This document shows positions 1 through 8,051 of a stretch of DNA of 64,000 nt, in pieces. Origin of the DNA: Halorubrum sp. JWXQ-INN 858 (GTDB lineage: Archaea; Halobacteriota; Halobacteria; Halobacteriales; Haloferacaceae); NCBI RefSeq assembly GCF_009806985.1, contig NZ_WUAX01000005.1, positions 62,001 through 126,000 of the forward strand, in the 5' to 3' direction. Within the stretch, counting starts at the first letter, position 1. Every line of letters starts with the position of its first letter. The notes under the pieces were generated by a model. The model did not search any database. It saw only the letters and a program-made list of their open reading frames with translations, and was not told where the DNA came from. The position numbers and the translations under genes are program-made.

Positions 1-380
1 GCCGCGACATCCGCGTCGTCGCCGTCGACGGCGAGCCCGTCGCCGCGATGACGCGCACGTCGGATCACTGGCTCACGAACGCCGCGAAGGGCGGCGAGAC
101 GGCGAGTTTCGACCTCGACGACGAGGCGCTGGACCTCGTCGAGCGGGCGTCGGCGGCGGTCGGCGGCGGCCTGCTCGGCATCGACCTGATGGAGGTCGGC
201 GGCGACGGGCCGAACTACACGGTCCACGAGGTGAACCACACCGTCGAGTTCAAGGCGCTGAACGAGGCGAGCGACGTCGACGTCCCCGCCGCGGTCGTCG
301 ACTGGCTGGAGACGAAGGCGGAGGCCGAGTCGGGAAACGGCGACTCGGCGGCGACTGACGGGGAGGAGCTGCTCGTATGA
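1..380 (+). CDS. argX: LysW/ArgW carrier-protein glutamate ligase, C-terminal part (ArgX/LysX, ATP-grasp)
   Basis: Only the C-terminal ~126 residues lie in the window; the reading frame is open from base 3 and enters as RDIRVVAVDGEPVAAM, followed by a conserved HWLTNAAKGG stretch and the metal-binding end of an ATP-grasp fold (VHEVNHTVEFK, an E-x-N motif). This matches RimK-like LysX/ArgX ligases, which attach the alpha-amino group of glutamate (or aminoadipate) to the C-terminal Glu of the small carrier LysW/ArgW. The stop overlaps the ATG of argC by four bases (ATGA), so it is the head of the visible operon. With argF downstream, arginine synthesis is the likely main role. The carrier gene itself would be upstream of the window. 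A short acidic tail follows the domain. Confidence 0.88.
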   Translation, partial: RDIRVVAVDGEPVAAMTRTSDHWLTNAAKGGETASFDLDDEALDLVERASAAVGGGLLGIDLMEVGGDGPNYTVHEVNHTVEFKALNEASDVDVPAAVVDWLETKAEAESGNGDSAATDGEELLV

Positions 381-1462
381 GCGTGGGCACGAACGCGGAC
401 ACGCCCGACGCGAGCGGCGGTGAGACGTACACCGCCAGCGTCGTCGGCGGCACCGGCTTCACGGGCGGGGAGCTGCTCCGCCTGCTCGCGGGCCACCCGA
501 ACGTCGAGGTCACACAGGCGACCTCGCGCTCGGCGACGAACAAGACGGTGGGGCACGCGCACCCGAACCTGCGCGGGCTCGACCTGCGCTTCTCGGACCC
601 CGACGACCTCGAGTCCGTCGACGTGCTCTTCTCGGCGACGCCCCACGGCGTCTCGATGGGACAGGTCGACGACTACTTCGAGGTCGCCGACACGGTCGTC
701 GACCTCTCGGCCGACTTCCGGCTGCCGGAGGCGGCCGCCTACGACGAGTGGTACGACGGGCACGTCTCGCCGGAGTACCTCGAAAAAGCGGAGTACGCGC
801 TCCCCGAACTCAACCGCGAGAACCTGCCGGGGGCGGAGCTGATCGCCGGCGGCGGCTGTAACGCCACCGCGACGATCCTCGGCCTGAAGCCGCTCGTCGA
901 CGAGGGGGTCCTCGGGCCCGAGACGGGCGAGGTCGTCGTCGACGTGAAGGTCGGCTCCTCGGAGGGCGGCGCGAGCGGCGGCGCGGCCTCCTCGCACCCG
1001 GAGCGTTCCGGCGTCGTCCGCCCGTACGCGCCGACGGGCCACCGCCACGAGGCGGAGATCGAGGCGTACCTCGGGCTCTCCGTCTCCTTTACCGTTCACG
1101 CGGTCGACATGGTCCGCGGCGCGTCCGCGACCTGTCACGTGTTCCCGGACGGCCCCGTCTCGAAGGGCGACCTCTGGGGCGCGTACCGCGGCGCGTACGA
1201 GGACGAACCGTTCATGCGGCTCGTCTCCGGCGGTGGCGGCGTCTACCGCTACCCCGAGCCGAAGGCGGTCGCCGGCACCAACCACGGCGAGGTCGGCTTC
1301 GAGCTCGACCCCGGGAACAAACGGGTCGTCGTCTTCTCGGCGATCGACAACATGATGAAGGGCTCGGCCGGGCAGGCGGTCCACGCGACGAACGTCGCGC
1401 TCGGGCTGCCCGAGACCGCCGGGCTCGGGTTCGGTGGGCTCCACCCCGTGGGGTCGCCATGA
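377..1462 (+). CDS. argC: N-acetyl-gamma-glutamyl-phosphate reductase type ([LysW]-glutamyl-phosphate reductase)
   Basis: 361 residues. It reduces the carrier-bound gamma-glutamyl phosphate to the semialdehyde with NADPH. A Rossmann motif VGGTGFTGGELL sits near residue 24, and the catalytic cysteine is in AGGGCNATATI (~C163). Further family motifs are SFTVHAVDMVRG and a C-terminal GSAGQAVHATNVALG. The N-terminal ~15 residues before the Rossmann strand are polar and probably disordered. The start is fixed by the ATGA overlap with argX, and its stop overlaps argB in the same way, so the operon is translationally coupled. The lysine-pathway enzyme LysY is the same family; context favours arginine, possibly bifunctional. 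Confidence 0.92.
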   Translation: MSVGTNADTPDASGGETYTASVVGGTGFTGGELLRLLAGHPNVEVTQATSRSATNKTVGHAHPNLRGLDLRFSDPDDLESVDVLFSATPHGVSMGQVDDYFEVADTVVDLSADFRLPEAAAYDEWYDGHVSPEYLEKAEYALPELNRENLPGAELIAGGGCNATATILGLKPLVDEGVLGPETGEVVVDVKVGSSEGGASGGAASSHPERSGVVRPYAPTGHRHEAEIEAYLGLSVSFTVHAVDMVRGASATCHVFPDGPVSKGDLWGAYRGAYEDEPFMRLVSGGGGVYRYPEPKAVAGTNHGEVGFELDPGNKRVVVFSAIDNMMKGSAGQAVHATNVALGLPETAGLGFGGLHPVGSP

Positions 1463-2484
1463 CGGACGGATCCGAGGCGGCCGGAGACGGTTCCGTCGCC
1501 GTTGCCGACGGCGGCGACGAGCCGCCGGTCGTCGTGAAGATCGGCGGCGCGAAGGCGGTCGACCCGGCCGGCGCGGTCGGCGACGTGGCACACCTCGTCG
1601 CCAACGGGCGCGCGGTCGTCGTCGTCCACGGCGGCTCGACGGTCGTCGACGAGACGATCGAGCGGCTCGGCATGGAGCCGACGTACGTCGAGAGCGCGTC
1701 GGGCGTCACCGGTCGGTTCACCGACGCCGACGCGATGGAGGCGTTCACGATGGCGATGGCCGGAACGCTCAACACGGAGCTGACGGCGCTGTTCCGATCG
1801 AACGGCGTCGACGCCGTCGGGCTCAGCGGCGTCGACGGCGGGCTCCTCTCGGGGCCCCGCAAGTCGGCGGTCCGCGTGATCGAGGGCGGCAAGAAGAAGA
1901 TCAAACGCGGCGAGCACTCCGGGCGGATCGAGTCGGTCAACGCGGACCTGCTCGGTTCGCTGCTCGCGGACGGCTACACGCCCGTCGCCTCCCCGCCGAT
2001 GGCGGGGATCGAGTCGGACGGTGACGTGACCCCGGTCAACACGGACGCCGACCGTGCGGCCGCGGCGGTCGCGGGCGCGCTCGACGCCGACCTCGTCCTG
2101 CTGACGGACGTCGCCGGCGTGTACGCGGACCCGGAGGACCCGGGGACGCTGATCGAGTCGGCGTCGACCCCCGCGGGGCTCGAGGCGGTCGAGGACGCCG
2201 CCGAGGGCTTCATGGGCAAGAAGGTGATGGCGGCGCGGGAGGCGCTCTCCGGCGGCTCCGCGCGCGTCGTGATCGCCGACGCCAACGTCCGCGACCCGAT
2301 CGTCGCGGCGCTCGGCGGGTCGGGAACGACGATCACGGCGTCGGCGCTCGCGGACGGCGACGGCGATGAGGGGACCGACGACACTGACACCGGAACCGAC
2401 ACGGACGACACCGACAACGCCGGGACCAACGACACCGACACCGGAACCGACGACGCTACCGGTGCGGCGGGAGGTGACACATGA
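1459..2484 (+). CDS. argB: Acetylglutamate kinase family ([LysW]-glutamate kinase) with acidic Thr-rich tail
   Basis: 341 residues. It phosphorylates the gamma-carboxyl of carrier-bound glutamate. Amino-acid kinase motifs seen are VVVKIGGAKAV (~22-32), VVVVHGGS, and the nucleotide-binding end with LLTDVAGVY and FMGKKVMAAREAL. The kinase fold ends near residue 297. The last ~44 residues are a low-complexity Asp/Thr/Gly tail built from short repeats, matching a repeated GACACCGAC-type DNA pattern at 2366-2460. Family members usually stop at about 290 residues, so the tail is an add-on. Overlapping starts and stops on both sides (ATGA at 1459 and 2481) tie it into the arg operon. Confidence 0.92.
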   Translation: MTDGSEAAGDGSVAVADGGDEPPVVVKIGGAKAVDPAGAVGDVAHLVANGRAVVVVHGGSTVVDETIERLGMEPTYVESASGVTGRFTDADAMEAFTMAMAGTLNTELTALFRSNGVDAVGLSGVDGGLLSGPRKSAVRVIEGGKKKIKRGEHSGRIESVNADLLGSLLADGYTPVASPPMAGIESDGDVTPVNTDADRAAAAVAGALDADLVLLTDVAGVYADPEDPGTLIESASTPAGLEAVEDAAEGFMGKKVMAAREALSGGSARVVIADANVRDPIVAALGGSGTTITASALADGDGDEGTDDTDTGTDTDDTDNAGTNDTDTGTDDATGAAGGDT

Positions 2485-3617
2485 GCGGCTTCGTCTTCTC
2501 GGAGAAGCCGATCACGATCGAGTCGGGCGAGGGCCCGTACCTCTACGGTGCGGACGGCACCGAGTACCTCGACTTCGGCGCGAGCTACGCCTGCACCCCG
2601 CTCGGCCACTCGCACCCGGCCGTCACCGAGGCGGTCCGGGCGCAGGCGGCGGAGCTGACGTACGTGCAGGCGTCGTACCCGGTCGACGTCCGGACGGAGA
2701 CGTACGAGAAGCTGGCGACGGTCGCGCCCGAGGGGCTCGACAACGTCTGGCTCTGTAACTCCGGGACGGAGGCCAACGAGGCCGCGATGAAGTTCGCGCG
2801 CTCGGCGACGGGCTCCGAGAAGATCGTCGCCACCAAACGCGCCTTCCACGGTCGGACGATGGGCGCGCTCGCGATGACGTGGAAAAAGCAGTACAAGGCC
2901 CCGTTCGAGCCGCTTGCCGGCGGCGTCGAGTTCGTCGACTACGGCGACGTCGCGGCGCTCGACGAGGCGGTCGACGAGGACACCGCGGCCGTCTTCCTCG
3001 AACCCGTCCAGGGCGAGGGCGGGATCCACCCCGCGACGGTCGACTACCTGGAAGCGGCCCGCGAGGTCACCGCGGAGGCCGGCGCGGCGCTCGCCTTCGA
3101 CGAGATCCAGACCGGAATGGGTCGGACGGGGACGCTGTGGGCCTGCGAGCGCGCGGGCGTCGTCCCCGACGTCCTCACGACGGCGAAGGGGATCGCCAAC
3201 GGACTGCCGATGGGTGCGACCCTGTGTGCGGACTGGATCGCGGACGATCCCGGAAACCACGGGTCGACGTTCTCCGGCGGCCCCGTCGTCTGTGCGGCCG
3301 CGAACGCCACGCTCGACACGCTGGTCGACGAGGACGTCCCGGCACACGCCCGCGCGGTCGGCGACTCGCTCGTCGCCGCGCTTTCGGACGCGGCCGACGA
3401 GCACGACCTCCCCGTCCGCGAGGTGCGCGGCGAGGGATTGATGATCGGCATCGAGGTCAAACGCGGCGCGAACCGCGTGCTGCGCGACCTCGCGATCCAG
3501 GAGAACGTGTTGGCGCTGCCGGCCGGCCGTACGGTCGTTCGGCTGCTGCCGCCGCTGACGATCGACGAGTCGCACGCCGACGCGTTCGTCGACGCGTTCG
3601 TCGAGGTGCTCGGCTGA
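2481..3617 (+). CDS. argD: Acetylornithine aminotransferase family ([LysW]-glutamate semialdehyde aminotransferase)
   Basis: 378 residues, a class III PLP aminotransferase of usual length. It converts the carrier-bound semialdehyde to carrier-bound ornithine, with glutamate as amino donor. Visible motifs are NSGTEANEAAMKFAR (phosphate grip, ~93-107), FLEPVQGEGG (~172-181), the PLP aspartate in FDEIQTGMGRTG (D207), and the Schiff-base lysine in TTAKGIANGLP (K236). The start overlaps argB by ATGA; the stop TGA shares bases with the ATG of the next gene (TGATG). LysJ of lysine synthesis is the same family, and the downstream hydrolase and argF favour arginine. Confidence 0.93.
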   Translation: MSGFVFSEKPITIESGEGPYLYGADGTEYLDFGASYACTPLGHSHPAVTEAVRAQAAELTYVQASYPVDVRTETYEKLATVAPEGLDNVWLCNSGTEANEAAMKFARSATGSEKIVATKRAFHGRTMGALAMTWKKQYKAPFEPLAGGVEFVDYGDVAALDEAVDEDTAAVFLEPVQGEGGIHPATVDYLEAAREVTAEAGAALAFDEIQTGMGRTGTLWACERAGVVPDVLTTAKGIANGLPMGATLCADWIADDPGNHGSTFSGGPVVCAAANATLDTLVDEDVPAHARAVGDSLVAALSDAADEHDLPVREVRGEGLMIGIEVKRGANRVLRDLAIQENVLALPAGRTVVRLLPPLTIDESHADAFVDAFVEVLG

Positions 3618-4756
3618 TGGCGGACGGCGACGGGGGGAGCGAGACGGACGGGACGGCGGCCGGCTCCAACGTCGTCGCGGGCGGCGGCTACCCCGACGCC
3701 TGCGACACGCCGGGCCGCAAGCTGCTGTACGATCTCGTCTCCATCCCGTCGCCCTCCGGCGAGGAGGCGGCGGCCGCGGAGCGCCTGCTCGACTTCTTCG
3801 AGGCGAACGGTCGCGAGGCGTGGATCGACGAGGTCGGCAACGTCCGCGCGCCGGCCGACGACGCGGTCCTGCTCACCTCACACATCGACACGGTCCCGGG
3901 GGACATCCCGGTCGAGGTGACGCCGGCAGCCGCCGACGACCCCGTGGCGGAGCCCGGCGAGCCCGTGCTGTGGGGGCGCGGCGTCGTCGACGCCACCGGC
4001 CCGTTGGTCGCGATGGCGGTCGCGGCCGTCGCGACCGGCGTCTCCTTCGCGGGCGTCGTCCGCGAGGAGACGGACTCCGCCGGGGCACGTCACCTCGTCG
4101 CCGAACGCGACGCGCCCGACGCGATCGTCAACGGCGAACCGTCCGGCTGGGACGGCGTCACGCTCGGTTACCGCGGGTTCCTCGCGGGGACGTACGTGAA
4201 CACCAGCGAGTCCGGCCACTCCTCCCGCCCCGAGCCCAACGCGATCCAACACGCGATCGGCTGGTGGCACGGCGTCGAGGAGGCGTTCACGCCGGCTGAC
4301 CCCGAGACGGCCGTCTTCGAGCAGGTGACGACCAAGCCGGTCTCGATGGACGGCGGGCTCACCGACGACGGGCTCGCCGTCGAGGCGACGATGGACGTCC
4401 AGCTCCGGGTGCCGCCGTCGCGGACGATCGACGAGGTCCACGAGCTGGCTGAGGCCGAGCTGACCACGGGGTCGGTCCACTGGAAGGAGCCGATCCCGCC
4501 CGTGATGGAGAGTCCCCGGACCGACCTCGCACGCGCGTTCCGCGTCGCGATCCGCGGCGCGGGCGGCGACGTTCGGCTCATCCGGAAGACCGGCACGAGC
4601 GACATGAACCTCTTTGCGGCCGAGTGGGATTGCCCGATGGTCACGTACGGCCCCGGCGACTCCGACCTGGACCACGCGCCCGACGAGCGGCTCGCGCTGT
4701 CGGACCTCGACCGCGCGACGGCGGTGTTGAGTGACGTCTGTCGGGACCGACGGTAG
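3617..4756 (+). CDS. lysK: [LysW]-ornithine/[LysW]-lysine hydrolase, M20 family
   Basis: 379 residues. It releases free ornithine (or lysine) from the carrier protein. M20 dinuclear-metal motifs are TSHIDTVPGD (H89, D91), GRGVVDATGPL (D125), the REETDSAGA general-base glutamate pair (E150/E151), and NGEPSGWDG. The ATG at 3617 overlaps the argD stop and is chosen over a longer in-frame extension that would run antisense-like through argD. The first ~24 residues (Gly/Ser/Asp-rich) precede the conserved start of the fold. It is the last gene of the overlapping operon; a strong palindrome follows its stop at once. It could equally be named argE in the haloarchaeal scheme. Confidence 0.88.
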   Translation: MADGDGGSETDGTAAGSNVVAGGGYPDACDTPGRKLLYDLVSIPSPSGEEAAAAERLLDFFEANGREAWIDEVGNVRAPADDAVLLTSHIDTVPGDIPVEVTPAAADDPVAEPGEPVLWGRGVVDATGPLVAMAVAAVATGVSFAGVVREETDSAGARHLVAERDAPDAIVNGEPSGWDGVTLGYRGFLAGTYVNTSESGHSSRPEPNAIQHAIGWWHGVEEAFTPADPETAVFEQVTTKPVSMDGGLTDDGLAVEATMDVQLRVPPSRTIDEVHELAEAELTTGSVHWKEPIPPVMESPRTDLARAFRVAIRGAGGDVRLIRKTGTSDMNLFAAEWDCPMVTYGPGDSDLDHAPDERLALSDLDRATAVLSDVCRDRR

Positions 4757-4795
4757 GCGTCACGGCGCGCGCCGTGACGCCCTCGCCTCCCTTTT
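4757..4795 (+). terminator. Perfect 24-bp palindrome plus T-run, end of arg operon
   Basis: Immediately after the lysK stop codon, 4757-4780 is a perfect inverted repeat with half-site GCGTCACGGCGC and no spacer. A CCCTTTT tract follows at 4789-4795. Archaeal termination depends mainly on the T-tract, so the hairpin may instead stabilise the mRNA end or bind a protein. The placement fits the end of the argX-lysK transcript. Confidence 0.6.
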
Positions 4796-4890
4796 GACCG
4801 GCCACGAACCTGGCAAACGACTCACGATCCGACCGCGATTCACGAGACTCACGATCCGATCACGACTCCCGATCTGGCGGCACCCCGATC

Positions 4891-4980
4891 AACCGACCGA
4901 CGACGGACCAACGGACCGACGACTGACCAACGGACCGACGACTGACCAACGGACCGACGACTGACCAACCGGCCGACGAC
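4891..4980. repeat. 19-bp direct tandem repeat between lysK and argF
   Basis: Three exact copies of a 19-bp unit (GACCAACGGACCGACGACT) at 4906-4924, 4925-4943 and 4944-4962, flanked by degenerate partial copies back to about 4891 and on to 4980. It fills the gap before argF and leaves only about 30 bp for an argF promoter. No coding potential is evident. Confidence 0.9.
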
Positions 4981-5009
4981 GGACACACGACCCACACACC
5001 CGACACCAC

Positions 5010-5909
5010 ATGACCCTCGACACCGACGACTTCCTCGACATCGACGACGTGACGCCCGCAGAGCTCGATCAGCTGCTCGACCGCGCCGCCGCGATAAAGG
5101 CCGGTACGGACGAGTCACGGCTCGACGACGCCACGCTCGGCATGATCTTCGAGAAACCCTCGACGCGGACGCGCGTCTCCTTCGAGACGGGGATGACCCG
5201 CCTCGGCGGCCACGCGATGTTCCTCGGTCCCGACGACATCCAGCTCGGCCACGGCGAGCCGCTGAAGGACACCGCCCGCGTGCTCGGCCGCTACGTCGAC
5301 GTCGTGATGGCGCGGCTGTTCGACCACGCGGACGTCGAGACCCTCGCCGAGTACGCCGACTGCCCCGTGATCAACGGGCTCACCGACGAGGCGCACCCGT
5401 GTCAGACCCTCGCGGACCTCCTCACGATCCGCGAGGCGGTCGGCGAGGACGCCCGCGTCGCGTGGGTCGGTGACGGCAACAACGTCGGCCAGTCGTTCGT
5501 CGTCGGGGCGGCGATGGCCGGGATCGACGTCTCGGTCGCGACGCCCGCCGACTACGGGATGGACCCGGCGGTGTTCGAGCGCGCGGCCGCCTTCGGCGCG
5601 GACGTCGAGCCGACGACGGATCCGAAGGCGGTCATCGGCGACGCCGACGTCGTCTACACCGACGTCTGGATCTCGATGGGCCAGGAGGACCTCCGCGAGG
5701 AGAAGCTGGCCGCCTTCGACGGGTTCCAGGTGAACGAGTCGCTGCTCGCCGACACCGACGCCGACGTGATGCACTGCCTGCCGGCTCACCGGAACGAGGA
5801 GATCACGGACGGCGTGATGGAGTCGGACCGCGCGCTCGTCTGGGAGCAGGCGGAGAACCGGATGCACGCACAGAACGCGCTGCTCGTCGAGCTGCTGGAC
5901 GACGCGTAG
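5010..5909 (+). CDS. argF: Ornithine carbamoyltransferase
   Basis: 299 residues, usual length. It makes citrulline from ornithine and carbamoyl phosphate in the cytoplasm. The carbamoyl-phosphate loop STRTR is at 51-55 within FEKPSTRTRVSF; HPCQ is at 129-132; and HCLPAHR (255-261) carries the cysteine that binds ornithine, separating it from aspartate carbamoyltransferase. It lies 253 bp after lysK on the same strand, separated by the terminator-like palindrome and a tandem repeat, so it probably has its own promoter while belonging to the same arginine cluster. The ATG follows a CACACCCGACACCAC leader with no Shine-Dalgarno sequence. Confidence 0.95.
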   Translation: MTLDTDDFLDIDDVTPAELDQLLDRAAAIKAGTDESRLDDATLGMIFEKPSTRTRVSFETGMTRLGGHAMFLGPDDIQLGHGEPLKDTARVLGRYVDVVMARLFDHADVETLAEYADCPVINGLTDEAHPCQTLADLLTIREAVGEDARVAWVGDGNNVGQSFVVGAAMAGIDVSVATPADYGMDPAVFERAAAFGADVEPTTDPKAVIGDADVVYTDVWISMGQEDLREEKLAAFDGFQVNESLLADTDADVMHCLPAHRNEEITDGVMESDRALVWEQAENRMHAQNALLVELLDDA

Positions 5910-5920
5910 TCGGCGATGCC

Positions 5921-5980
5921 GGCTCCGTTCGACTCGCTCCGGCTCCGTTCGACTCGTTCCGGCTCCGTTCGATTCTCGTC
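5921..5980. repeat. 20-bp tandem repeat after argF
   Basis: Three head-to-tail 20-bp copies start GGCTCCGTTCGACTCG at 5921, 5941 and 5961; the third is degenerate at its 3' half. It begins 11 bp after the argF stop. Confidence 0.85.
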
Positions 5981-6010
5981 AAGAACGACGTGCGAGATCC
6001 CGCGGAGAAA

Positions 6011-6217
6011 TCAAGCATCGACGGCACTTCCAACGGCAATGAAAAACCCAGTGATAGCAGTAACGACGGCGACTGTGCCGATCGCAAACATACCGACTCG
6101 GAAGAGTTCACCTCCAAGCCGGTCGGCGGTGAGTATCAGAAAAACTGCAGTTACGACGCTGATAAGCACTAACGTGCGACCGAACCGGAAGAAGTCGATA
6201 CCCGGTTCAGCTGACAC
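6011..6217 (-). CDS. Small membrane protein, unknown function
   Basis: 68 residues with two strongly hydrophobic segments (about residues 14-30 and 38-63) joined by a short polar loop (TADRLGGELFRVG). No family was recognised. Its start lies inside the 3' end of the neighbouring small gene (overlap 6207-6217), so the two are very likely co-translated. Base composition is clearly lower in G+C than the surrounding genes, suggesting a separate origin. A partner membrane complex of the two proteins is possible but is only inference from the overlap. Confidence 0.55.
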   Translation of the reverse strand: MSAEPGIDFFRFGRTLVLISVVTAVFLILTADRLGGELFRVGMFAIGTVAVVTAITGFFIAVGSAVDA

Positions 6218-6473
6218 GGTTGAGAACCTCCATTAACACGCCGTTATATTCGTCGTCGGTCGCAGCGTTACCGAGCGAATGGATCGACTGGCTGATCCAC
6301 AACCCTGCCGTGAAATTTATGAATGCGACCATAGAGATGACTCCGATGTCTCCCTCGACGAACAGTCCAGAGACGACTGCCCCGACGAAGCCGATTCCCA
6401 TGAGAGCATGTGTGACGAGCGAGCGTGAACCGAAATCAGCGAGACGTACGGAGAGGCGCGATCCAACGGGCAT
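6207..6473 (-). CDS. Small membrane protein, unknown function
   Basis: 88 residues. After a short N-terminus (MPVGSRLSVRLADFG) there are two hydrophobic stretches, roughly 20-37 and 43-60, then a polar tail SIHSLGNAATDDEYNG. No family was recognised. It is the first gene of a two-gene unit with the 68-residue protein that overlaps its end. G+C is lower than the flanks. An A/T-rich element at about 6505-6514 (minus strand AAAATCTATT) could be its promoter, somewhat far upstream. Confidence 0.55.
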   Translation of the reverse strand: MPVGSRLSVRLADFGSRSLVTHALMGIGFVGAVVSGLFVEGDIGVISMVAFINFTAGLWISQSIHSLGNAATDDEYNGVLMEVLNRVS

Positions 6474-6787
6474 ACATCAGTTATGAGCAGCTACGGCAAT
6501 AGATTTTCCGCCGCTTGATGTCGGGCATTCCCCTCGAAGCTTGTAATACGCCCCCACCAGCGGCGAAAAACCGGTGGCTAGCGCTGATCTCGGCGTCAAC
6601 CGACCCTTGGGAAACTGGAGGCGAGACACGCCAACACGAGATACGCACGGCGCATTCTGTACGCTCGTGCCAACGTCTCTGCTCACGAGCGAATGCTCCG
6701 CCTGTCGGTCTGCACCCTTCAGCGACCGTCCGTTTCACACTCTGTTGCGTCTGAAGGTGTGGCTTTCAACGAGGCCCTCGCCCCGTC
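6474..6787. other. Gene-free low-GC stretch upstream of the small membrane genes
   Basis: About 314 bases with several short open frames on both strands, none with haloarchaeal codon use, acidic composition or a recognisable product. It may hold the promoter of the small membrane-gene pair at its left end. The composition continues the lower-GC patch that starts near 5981. No RNA gene was recognised, although a short non-coding RNA or a decayed mobile gene cannot be excluded. Confidence 0.4.
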
Positions 6788-7996
6788 TCACCCCTCCGGT
6801 TCGGGGAGGCGGAGCGTGAGGAGGATGACGACGAGCATGATCCCTGCCAACACGAAATAACCCTCGTCGAAGTACCCGCGGTCCGCGACCAGCCCGAACA
6901 GCACGGGCCCGGACGCGCCCAGCGTCGCCACCGCGGTGCGGACCACGCCCAACCCGGTCCCGCGGAGGTCGTCGGAGAACGCCTCCGAGAGGAACGACTG
7001 GGTGATAGCACCGGACCCGAGCATCGTGCTCACGAGGGCGGTCACCACGACGAGCGCCGGCAGACCGTTGACGAACGGGAGCAGGACGAGCCCGACCAAC
7101 GGTCCCGACAGCACCCCCACGAGGGAGGCGCGTGCGCCGATCCGGTCGTACGCCGCGCCGGCGGTCGGCTTGACGACGACGCCGACGGCGAAAAAGAGGC
7201 TGAAAAGCAGCGCGGCCGTCGACGACGCGAGCCCCTTCTCCTCGACCAGATACGTCGGGAAGAACCCCGTAAACGCCTGCCAGATGAAGATGTAGAGGAA
7301 GAGGATGAACGCGAAGAAGGCCATGTTCGTCGCGCGGAGCTCGACGAGGAGGTCCCTGGCGACGTCCATCGAGAGCTCCTCCATCCCGGTCCCCGAGCCG
7401 TTCGGCTCGGGGAGCACGACCCAGAGCGCGACCGCCGCGACGGCGAGCAACGGGACCATGAACCCGAGCCCCGCCTGCCACGCGGCCGCCACGGCGACCG
7501 CGCCCGCGATCGGCGGGAGCACGGTCTGTCCGAGATCGCCCGTCGCCATCGTCACGCCGAGCGCGCTGCCCACCCGGTCGGGATACATGTCGGTGAGGAC
7601 CGTGATCCGGGCGATCGGGTACAGCGACTGCCCTAACCCGACGAGGGCGGTCGCGGCGAACAACGCCACCGCCGTCGGCGCGAGCACGACCGCCAGCACG
7701 CCCCCCGCGACGACGACCGTCCCGATCGTCATCACCGAGCGTTCGCTGTAGCGGTCCGCCAGGATCCCGCCCGGGAGCTGTCCGATCGCCGAGCCCAGCC
7801 AGAGGACGGTCACGAGCACGCCCGCGACGGCGAGGCTGAGGCCGTACTCCGCGCGGAAGTACGGCAACAGGACCGGGTAGATCATCCGCGTCCCCAAGAG
7901 CAGGCCCCACACGCCGGCGATGACGACGAGGGACCGACCCTTCCCGTCGGCCCATAGCGCCCGCGCCTCCCGGCCGATCGGAACGAGGGGGTTCAT
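6788..7996 (-). CDS. MFS transporter, 12 TM
   Basis: 402 residues. The protein is almost entirely hydrophobic with about twelve membrane segments. The family signature between TM2 and TM3 reads GQLPGGILADRYSER (~residues 76-90), and a cytoplasmic loop holds EPNGSGTGMEELSMD near the middle, as in two-times-six-helix MFS proteins. It resembles NarK/NNP-like or general sugar/organic-anion MFS carriers, but no substrate-specific motif is visible. The ATG at 7996 precedes the first helix by ~22 residues. The next gene upstream on the same strand (FMN reductase) ends 55 bp away, so the two may be co-transcribed. Confidence 0.85.
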   Translation of the reverse strand: MNPLVPIGREARALWADGKGRSLVVIAGVWGLLLGTRMIYPVLLPYFRAEYGLSLAVAGVLVTVLWLGSAIGQLPGGILADRYSERSVMTIGTVVVAGGVLAVVLAPTAVALFAATALVGLGQSLYPIARITVLTDMYPDRVGSALGVTMATGDLGQTVLPPIAGAVAVAAAWQAGLGFMVPLLAVAAVALWVVLPEPNGSGTGMEELSMDVARDLLVELRATNMAFFAFILFLYIFIWQAFTGFFPTYLVEEKGLASSTAALLFSLFFAVGVVVKPTAGAAYDRIGARASLVGVLSGPLVGLVLLPFVNGLPALVVVTALVSTMLGSGAITQSFLSEAFSDDLRGTGLGVVRTAVATLGASGPVLFGLVADRGYFDEGYFVLAGIMLVVILLTLRLPEPEG

Positions 7997-8051
7997 CGGG
8001 GCTCGTCCCCGCGACGGGTCGGTCCCGACGGTGCCGCGGTCCGGCGGCTAC

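Noticed and set aside
215..1591. Long open frame antisense to argC/argB
   Set aside because: Arg/Pro/Ala-rich shadow produced by the high-GC coding strand; no family resemblance.
4891..4980. CRISPR-like array
   Set aside because: Units are contiguous without unique spacers; it is a simple tandem repeat. No CRISPR array or cas gene was found anywhere in the window.
6477..6738. Overlapping short frames in the gene-free patch
   Set aside because: No consistent frame, no acidic bias, no recognisable domain on either strand.
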